DNA of 64,000 nt from Clytia hemisphaerica (Eukaryota; Cnidaria; Hydrozoa; Leptothecata; Clytiidae): contig CACVBU010001366.1 in NCBI GenBank assembly GCA_902728285.1, forward strand, positions 784,971 to 848,970, written 5' to 3'. The notes under the pieces were generated by a model that was not told where the DNA came from, searched no databases, and saw only the letters and a list, made by a program, of their open reading frames with translations. A program made the translations under genes and the position numbers. This document shows positions 58,434 to 64,000 of this stretch, piece after piece. The stretch's first letter is position 1, and every line of letters starts with the position of its first letter.

Positions 58434-59067
58434 CACCTAAAAGGGGGAATTTGGGTTAAATATATCAACAAATAACTCGAAAAGTTAAAGGTACGAAAAA
58501 AACCCGAGTTAAAAAATACCAAATAAATCGAAATAAGTTAAAGGCACGAAAAAAAAACGAGTTAAAATTTATCAAATAACTCGAAAAGTTAAAAGCCCGA
58601 AAAAAACTCGAGTTATCATTTTTGTGGTGACGTCATAAAAACTGAAATTATGACGTCACATGCAAAATAACTCGGAAAAATAACTCGGAAAAAAACAACT
58701 CGGGATTTCCAGGCCCCGTAATAAGTGACATCAGTTTCTTGAAAACACCAGGATAATCAAAATCTTTTCGCGCAAACAAACGGAAATTTTGTGGGGAATG
58801 GTACAAACAAGAAAAAAGGTAGTAGTGTAGATAGCGCTATGAAAATAAAGCTCTTACTTCATCATGAGATTCTCTAGCATGCGCAGAAGTCGTGCGCATC
58901 TTGATATGACAAAAATAAACACCCCTCTCCACGAAACGAATCGAAGATATGTCAGAGCAAGAAAAGGAGTGAAACTTTCACCATAAATTTAGTTATTCTA
59001 AAGTCAATACTCTATAAATTTTTATCGAAATTTTATTCTGAATTTCAGGAAGTACTAAATAATAAAA

Positions 59068-62000
59068 ATGCCTCCAAAAGAAAAGACTGCAGGTGTCCAT
59101 AAAATTATAATGGTCGGAAGTGGTGGTGTAGGAAAATCAGCTTTAACTTTGCAGTTTATGTACGACGAGGTAAGAAAGTTTCAGATACACTTGGTGTGAT
59201 GAAAACGTCCCATTCATTCATTTCTATGAAGAATGTATCTATATACACTACTTTGTACCGTACATTCCAAAAGTTCCACAGCTTCAGGCAGAATATTTGC
59301 TAATTTTGATTGCTCTTTTTTTGATTGTTACAAAGGGAAGGCCGTTAGTTTATCAATCATACTTTCTGTCATAACTTGTCACGATCAGTCAGGCTCATCC
59401 TGGCAAATGAACGGGGTATTTTTCACTTGCGACCATTGGCAAATGAACGGGGTCAAACACGAAAGTGACGTAATAGCGCCGAATACCCAGTTTAATTGAA
59501 CCGGGTTGGAAATATTTTGCTTCATTTCAAAGAACTGCATAGATGAAATTTTTATTCCATGGGTCAATTTTGTCTTCAAAGATTGAAGAAACATTTAACG
59601 AAAAAATAAAGTTCCCAGTTTTCTTCCTTTTTTCCCTTTTTCAGTTCGAAGTTCATTTTTATTCATTTTCACGCTTTTAGCCTGAGCACAAGTGTTACGC
59701 GTAAGCCAAATCGCGTATTACGAACAACCTCTAAATTGCCGAGTACAGGAGAAAAAAAATCGAAATTCAAAATGGCGGCCAAGCCCACGCTGATAACTAT
59801 CAAAAATCTTCGTTTTTCAATCAGCTATTGCAGCTCAATAAATCAATGAAATAATTTGAAATAAAAAGTAAAACAAACCTTGAACCTTTCATGAATCCAA
59901 ATAAATAAAGGTATTCATCTAAAGTGAAGATTACATTTCAAAATAAAACGATTTCCAAACCAACCTAAAGTCAGTGTCTGCCAACTAAAAATGTCTCTGC
60001 GGGTTCACTGGCAAGGAGTTACGACTTCAGACTTTAGATTCCAATTCTTGTATAGGCTGCAACTACACTGCCAGATGATCTGTATTACAAAGACTTCCAA
60101 GTGGGTCCATAAGTTAAGAAAATGAGATAATCATAGAGCACGGGGGTTTTATTTTTAAAAACAAACTTCAAAATAAAATTGTTAATGAACTTCTTACTTA
60201 AAATATCACTTACTTACATGATTTATATATGATATAACACCCCTTTCTTAAATAAATGGCCTCTTAAAGTCTTTTATGTTTGCCGCAAGAAGGGAGAAAC
60301 ATTTAATTTGACCCCCGGTTTTTTTTCTCTTTTTCTAACAAATTCCCGCGTGTTAGTGTAGACACAACTTTAATCCGGGGAAATGAAGCGTTTTCATTGG
60401 TCTAAAATCACGGATGGTCACGTGACCAGAATTTTTATCCAGGGAAATGCCGTGGCCGCAATGTTTTGCTTTAGTGAGATTGACCATTTTGTTGTTTTGA
60501 TTTGAGCGGGCGAAATTTCTGTACAAACCAAAATATGGCTTCGTTGGAATACCGGTTGAAACACTTGTCGTCCTATCTCATTTACACTGGGTGACGAATA
60601 CCCCATGCAAATGCTCACCCCGTTCATTTGCCAGGATGTGCCTGACTGACGATAACTTTCACTGATAGAGCGCCTTTTTAACTTTTTGTTTTCATTCAAA
60701 ACTTGACTGGGCGGCGATTGGAGAATTAGAGAACGCCCGTCGCCTAACCGCCTATTGCCCGATGGGATTAACAAATAACGAGTGTGTAACTTGCCGCGTG
60801 ACGTCAAACGCTCCATCATTTTGCCAATAATTTGGTCTTAACTTTGTTCCAGACATTCGCGAGTGTTCCACTACAGATTTTTTTTGTAACTTGCATCAGT
60901 GGAGGCAAACATGCATAGCCCTCAAATGAATGACCTGTCTGGTCATTAAAATACAAAGTTAAATCAAAACAAAAATGGTAGAGTAGAGCTGCGTAGTTCA
61001 TTTGTTTTGAAATTTCTCAACTTTGATTGGTCAGTCATTTGATGGCTATGCAAGTTTCCCTCCACCGATGCAAGATACCCGACTTCACAGCACTCGGTGC
61101 GAAAGAGAAGTCGTGTATTTTGATACACGTTATTTTTTATGCACTTTCTCTGAATTTAAACGCTTCCACTATTTTTTCCCAAAAAGTTTGATTTGAAAAA
61201 ATCAAGTTTGCCTGAAACTCAAAAACAAATTTGCATGGATACGATCATTTCAAAAAAATTAAGTTAATACATGAAATTCGGTGTGCCTCAATCTACAAAC
61301 TTTTCCAGGAGAGTTTTAGTTTCAATTTTTGATAAGGCCTTTAGTTTATCTCCAATTTTTCAGCGAAATTTTTTAAATAACATAAGAAAAATCTTGGAAA
61401 CATGGTTAGTGTGTAAGAATTATTTCATAGGAAACTTATATTTTTTTTACCAAAAACCTTGATTTTCGGAAATGCAATAATTATTGTCAGCAAAAAAATT
61501 CTTGAAAAATATAGAAAAAATGTGTGGATTTTTAAAGAAAATCCTTAACGTGGTAATACTTTTTTTCCTGATTTAGGGTACCTTTCAATCAAAAATTGAT
61601 GTCAATGTTGAATTCAATGACTTGTTGTTTTTTTTAGTTTGTAGAAGATTATGAACCAACCAAAGCTGATAGTTATCGGAAAAAGGTGACTGTAAAAGGA
61701 GAAGAATGCCAAGTCGATATTCTTGATACAGCTGGTCAAGAAGATTATGCTGCTATTAGAGACAATTATTTCCGAAGCGGCGAAGGATTTCTATGTGTTT
61801 ACAGTATTTGTGAATCTGAATCATTTGCTAATACTCAAGACTTTCGAGAACAAATCCTTAGAGTTAAAGGTGAAACAGAGGAAAATATACCATTCATCTT
61901 AGTTGCGAATAAAATTGATTTAGCTGATAAACGGCAAGTTTCTAAAGAAGAGGGACAAGGACGCGCAGATGAATGGAAAGTACCTTATATTGAGACCTCT

Positions 62001-62135
62001 GCTAAAACCAAGGAGAATGTTGATAATTCTTTCGTTCAATTGATGGAAATTATTCAATCGCATAAAAAGGATGATTCTAAATCAGGTCCCAAACCAACTG
62101 AAAAGAAAAAGAAGAAGAAGTGTGTTATATTATAA
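59068..62135 (+). CDS. RALA: RAL small GTPase (RalA/RalB orthologue), 2 coding exons, 199 aa
   Basis: Membrane-tethered Ras-family GTPase that acts through the exocyst and RalBP1 in secretion and endocytosis. Exons 59068-59169 and 61638-62135, separated by a 2468-nt phase-0 intron. A tttcag acceptor at 59047 suggests a 5' UTR intron too. Motifs: P-loop GSGGVGKS (17-24), effector YEPTKADSY (39-47, the RAL signature), DTAGQED (64-70), NKID (125-128), ETSAK (153-157). A polylysine stretch is followed by the CAAX box CVIL (196-199), whose final Leu predicts geranylgeranylation. Human RALA has 206 residues; the shorter hypervariable region accounts for the difference. The intron hosts a 5-bp-duplication MITE with a second element nested in it. 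Confidence 0.95.
59386..60648. mobile_element. CAGTCAGGC MITE, copy 2, in the RAL intron, duplication ACGAT, split by an insertion
   Basis: CAGTCAGGCTCATCCTGGC to GCCAGGATGTGCCTGACTG, with ACGAT directly repeated at 59381-59385 and 60649-60653. Without 59687-60569 it is inversely colinear with 43528-43910. Confidence 0.85.
59687..60569. mobile_element. 883-bp insertion with ACAAGTGTT ends inside the CAGTCAGGC MITE
   Basis: The 43528 copy gives the uninterrupted text GCCTGAGACGTCCTATC; here GCCTGAG and GTCCTATC are separated by CACAAGTGTTACGCG to AAACACTTGTC. Nine-bp inverted ends; target duplication not resolved. No coding frame. Confidence 0.65.
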
Positions 62136-62316
62136 ATTGTGTAAAGTGTTGTTTGGAATTCTGTTAAATGAGGAATATCTTTGGATATCTGTGATAACAT
62201 ATCCAAAAGGGTGCTCTCCCTTTGATCACTCTGAATGAAAATAACAGTACACATGGAAACTATGGGAGTCATTAATTGCTTACAAAGTATATACAAGTAA
62301 ATTATTTTTATTGTGG

Positions 62317-62322
62317 AATAAA
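62317..62322 (+). terminator. Probable polyadenylation signal of the RAL gene
   Basis: AATAAA lies about 180 nt after the RAL stop codon, in AT-rich 3' UTR. It is the first canonical hexamer downstream. The cleavage site itself is not visible. Confidence 0.5.
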
Positions 62323-62329
62323 TCAATGT

Positions 62330-63100
62330 TAGCAAAATTTTATTCACTTATAGATAGCTATTTTCTGTTCTTTAACAATTTAACTTCTCTTTCTATTCCA
62401 AAATCTTTTGAAAAATTATCGCAGTTTAAATTAATATTTTATATCAAATCGTCAATTTTTTTGTTTTTAATTTAAAAATAATAACAAATGATCCTTCGTC
62501 GAGGACCAATTGGATTTGATAAAAGAGCTTCCTTTGCATGATGTTTAATGAATTACTTTTTTTATAATTGTTTATAGCAGGATGATAAAAGATGTATTTA
62601 AAAAAAAACTTTAATTTTCTATTAAGTTTTTAGTTGTCTAAAAAACTTTTAAACAAGATATTTTATGTATCGCAGGATTGAATCCATTTTTTGATTTTGA
62701 TAGATTTATCAGTCATTTTGAATTTATGCGAGGAATGTTTTCAATAAGCAGATTTGAGATGACAATCATAATGTCATTGTGGCTTATCTCATATTTTGTG
62801 TTTACTTTCAAAACATTACACAACAGTTCAATTTGTACTGGAGATGTTTATTGCATTTTTGATTGATAAGCTCTTAATATCCTTTTTTAATTGAAATCAA
62901 ATCAATATAAATTACCAGTTTCCGATAAGACTTTCAATCGCATGCATTTTAAATTTAATTGGTTTTGTTATCAAGAATTCATCATTTTCTGTCAGCTGCT
63001 TTTGTTTCGTTAAAAATCAATCCATAATCCATGAATTATCTACCGATCGCGAAAAATATTTAAATTTTTTTGGAGGATTTTCTCAAAAGCCTGTGAACAA
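62330..63100. other. Gene-free DNA after the RAL 3' end
   Basis: AT-rich with no exon or repeat recognised up to the nested MITEs. Confidence 0.4.
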
Positions 63101-63102
63101 TA

Positions 63103-63664
63103 CACCTTTTCTCGACAGTACACGTTTTTTTATAAGGAACCTTAACTTGGTTCCGAGCCTGGAGTTCCTTATTTTTCGAGAGAATTTCAGCCTCAAAGTT
63201 CCTTATTTACTAAGCTGCTAAGATTGGATTTGCTAAGTATGTGACTTATGTATAACTATAACAATGGACTAAAATGCGAAAAGAGATGTTTATTGAACGT
63301 TGTTTCGTCAACATTTTGTTATCTTTGTGTTTAGGCTTTGTAAATGTGTGCAAATTCAAGTTAATTCTATGTGTTTTGTTATTCTCAGCCTGAGCAGTTC
63401 CTTGACAATTCCTAGTTTTTTGGACCATTTTGAGCCTAAAGTTCCTTATAAACGTGTTCCTTATGAGAAAAAAAACGTGTAGCGCCAATTGCTGCGCGGG
63501 AATTTATGTGTCCGCTTTATCCCACTAAAATCGTCCCAGTCTTTTTTTCGCACCGATAATAGACAATAGAAAAATGTGTCAAAAAAGGATTGGATCGAGT
63601 TTAGGTGGATAATTAAATAATTAAGTGGCACGCGTCTGACCGCGCGACTACGGTCGAAAAGGTG
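63103..63664. mobile_element. TA-MITE, CACCTTTTCG family, copy 4, split by a younger MITE
   Basis: The left 18 bp, CACCTTTTCTCGACAGTA, are separated from AGCGCCAATTGCTGCGC by 63121-63479. The right end is CGGTCGAAAAGGTG. TA on both sides (63101-63102, 63665-63666). Host length without the insert is about 201 bp, as in 46250-46447. Confidence 0.8.
63121..63479. mobile_element. TA-MITE with TTCCTTAT words, copy 2
   Basis: CACGTTTTTTTATAAGGAAC to TTCCTTATGAGAAAAAAAACGTG, 359 bp, with TA duplicated at 63119-63120 and 63480-63481. The first 85 bp match 55053-55259 closely; the middle has about 150 bp not present there. Confidence 0.85.
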
Positions 63665-63866
63665 TATAGACCTTTTCATATAATGTCACGAACATCACTT
63701 GCCTCGTTTTGAAATTATCGCCATAGTGATTAACCTCCAGCAAATTTAATTAAAACTACTTCTATTTATAAAAAATCTTTCAATGTCTCAAGGGACATAA
63801 TCACCATGGAAATTGTTTGAATACGAGGCAAGTGATGTTCGTGACGTAATTTATGAAAATGTCTAT
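63665..63866. mobile_element. Inverted-repeat MITE with ATAGACCTTTTCATA ends
   Basis: ATAGACCTTTTCATATAATG and CACGAACATCACTTGCCTCG are mirrored by CGAGGCAAGTGATGTTCGTG and TTATGAAAATGTCTAT. It directly abuts the TA of the preceding MITE. Confidence 0.7.
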
Positions 63867-64000
63867 TCACTTAAAAAAATAATTTTTTTCATCGTCTTCT
63901 TCGGGTATACGTATCTCAAAAGCCACTAATCATCGTTTTGATGAAAGATATTTTCAGGGAAATAATCTAATAGATGACAAGTTAAAATATGAAGAGGTTG

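Larger units (their letters stand above)
55481..58675. mobile_element. 3.2-kb foldback element with ~210-230-bp arms built of AACTCG/CGAGTT words
   Basis: The left arm (55481-55690) reads CCGAGTTGCATGTGACGTCA, then ATAACTCGAGTTTTTTTCGGG and three ACTTTTCGAG repeats. The right arm (about 58446-58675) is its inverse, ending TGACGTCACATGC. Between them are 2.7 kb with no coding frame, a younger MITE (57353-57506) and a second hairpin (58071-58433). It ends about 390 bp upstream of the RAL start codon. Confidence 0.8.

Noticed and set aside
61271..61462. 63-codon frame in the RAL intron
   Set aside because: AT-rich, no splice sites in phase with the flanking RAL exons, and the known RAL domain is complete without it.
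62054..62347. 97-codon minus-strand frame over the RAL 3' end
   Set aside because: Antisense to the RAL C-terminus and 3' UTR.

Overview
The window is animal nuclear DNA. It is AT-rich, its genes are split by GT-AG introns, and it carries a very dense load of small non-autonomous DNA transposons, tRNA-derived repeats and satellites. A secretin-type (class B) receptor, MLX, TFIIH p34 and a RAL GTPase, together with short exons and compact introns, point to an invertebrate, most likely a bilaterian. The phylum cannot be fixed from the sequence. There are no bacterial operons, CRISPR arrays or viral gene blocks, and no intact transposase or reverse transcriptase was found.

Seven protein genes can be built with every intron phase closing. 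(1) 4939-15159, minus: a 13-exon, 620-aa class B GPCR resembling calcitonin-type receptors. (2) 24495-26798 and (3) 28016-31734, minus: tandem 4-exon, 335-aa membrane-anchored short-chain dehydrogenases (retinol/17-beta-hydroxysteroid dehydrogenase type) with identical exon lengths. (4) 36043-36903, minus: intronless TFIIH subunit GTF2H3. (5) 37749-40378, minus: 6-exon MLX bHLH-Zip factor. (6) 46573-54222, minus: a 9-exon, 712-aa unrecognised Ser/Arg/Lys-rich protein. (7) 59068-62135, plus: RAL GTPase with two coding exons. The neighbours have no obvious shared pathway; only the two dehydrogenases form a functional cluster.

Layout: 1-4.9 kb is repeat-rich and gene-free; 4.9-15.2 kb is the receptor; 15.2-24.1 kb is gene-free, with MITEs, a 30-bp minisatellite (21.5-22.5 kb) and a ~170-bp tandem array (23.1-24.0 kb); 24.5-31.7 kb is the dehydrogenase pair; 32.4-34.1 kb is a MITE cluster; 36.0-40.4 kb holds GTF2H3 and MLX; 41-46.5 kb is repeats including a tRNA-like unit; 46.6-54.2 kb is the unknown gene; 54.5-58.7 kb holds nested MITEs and a 3.2-kb foldback element; 59.1-62.1 kb is RAL; 63.1-63.9 kb is nested MITEs.

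The most striking signal is the repeat fraction. Many different short elements inserted at TA share one architecture: short terminal inverted repeats around an interior made mostly of one short word repeated many times, with a different word in each family (AAGAAC, TTCCTTAT, TAAGCAT, ACTTTCGCGA, CGCGAAATTAAAT, AACTCGAA and others). Two insertions interrupt other identified repeats, so their exact ends and TA target duplications can be read directly. A second family shows 5-bp target duplications at both copies.
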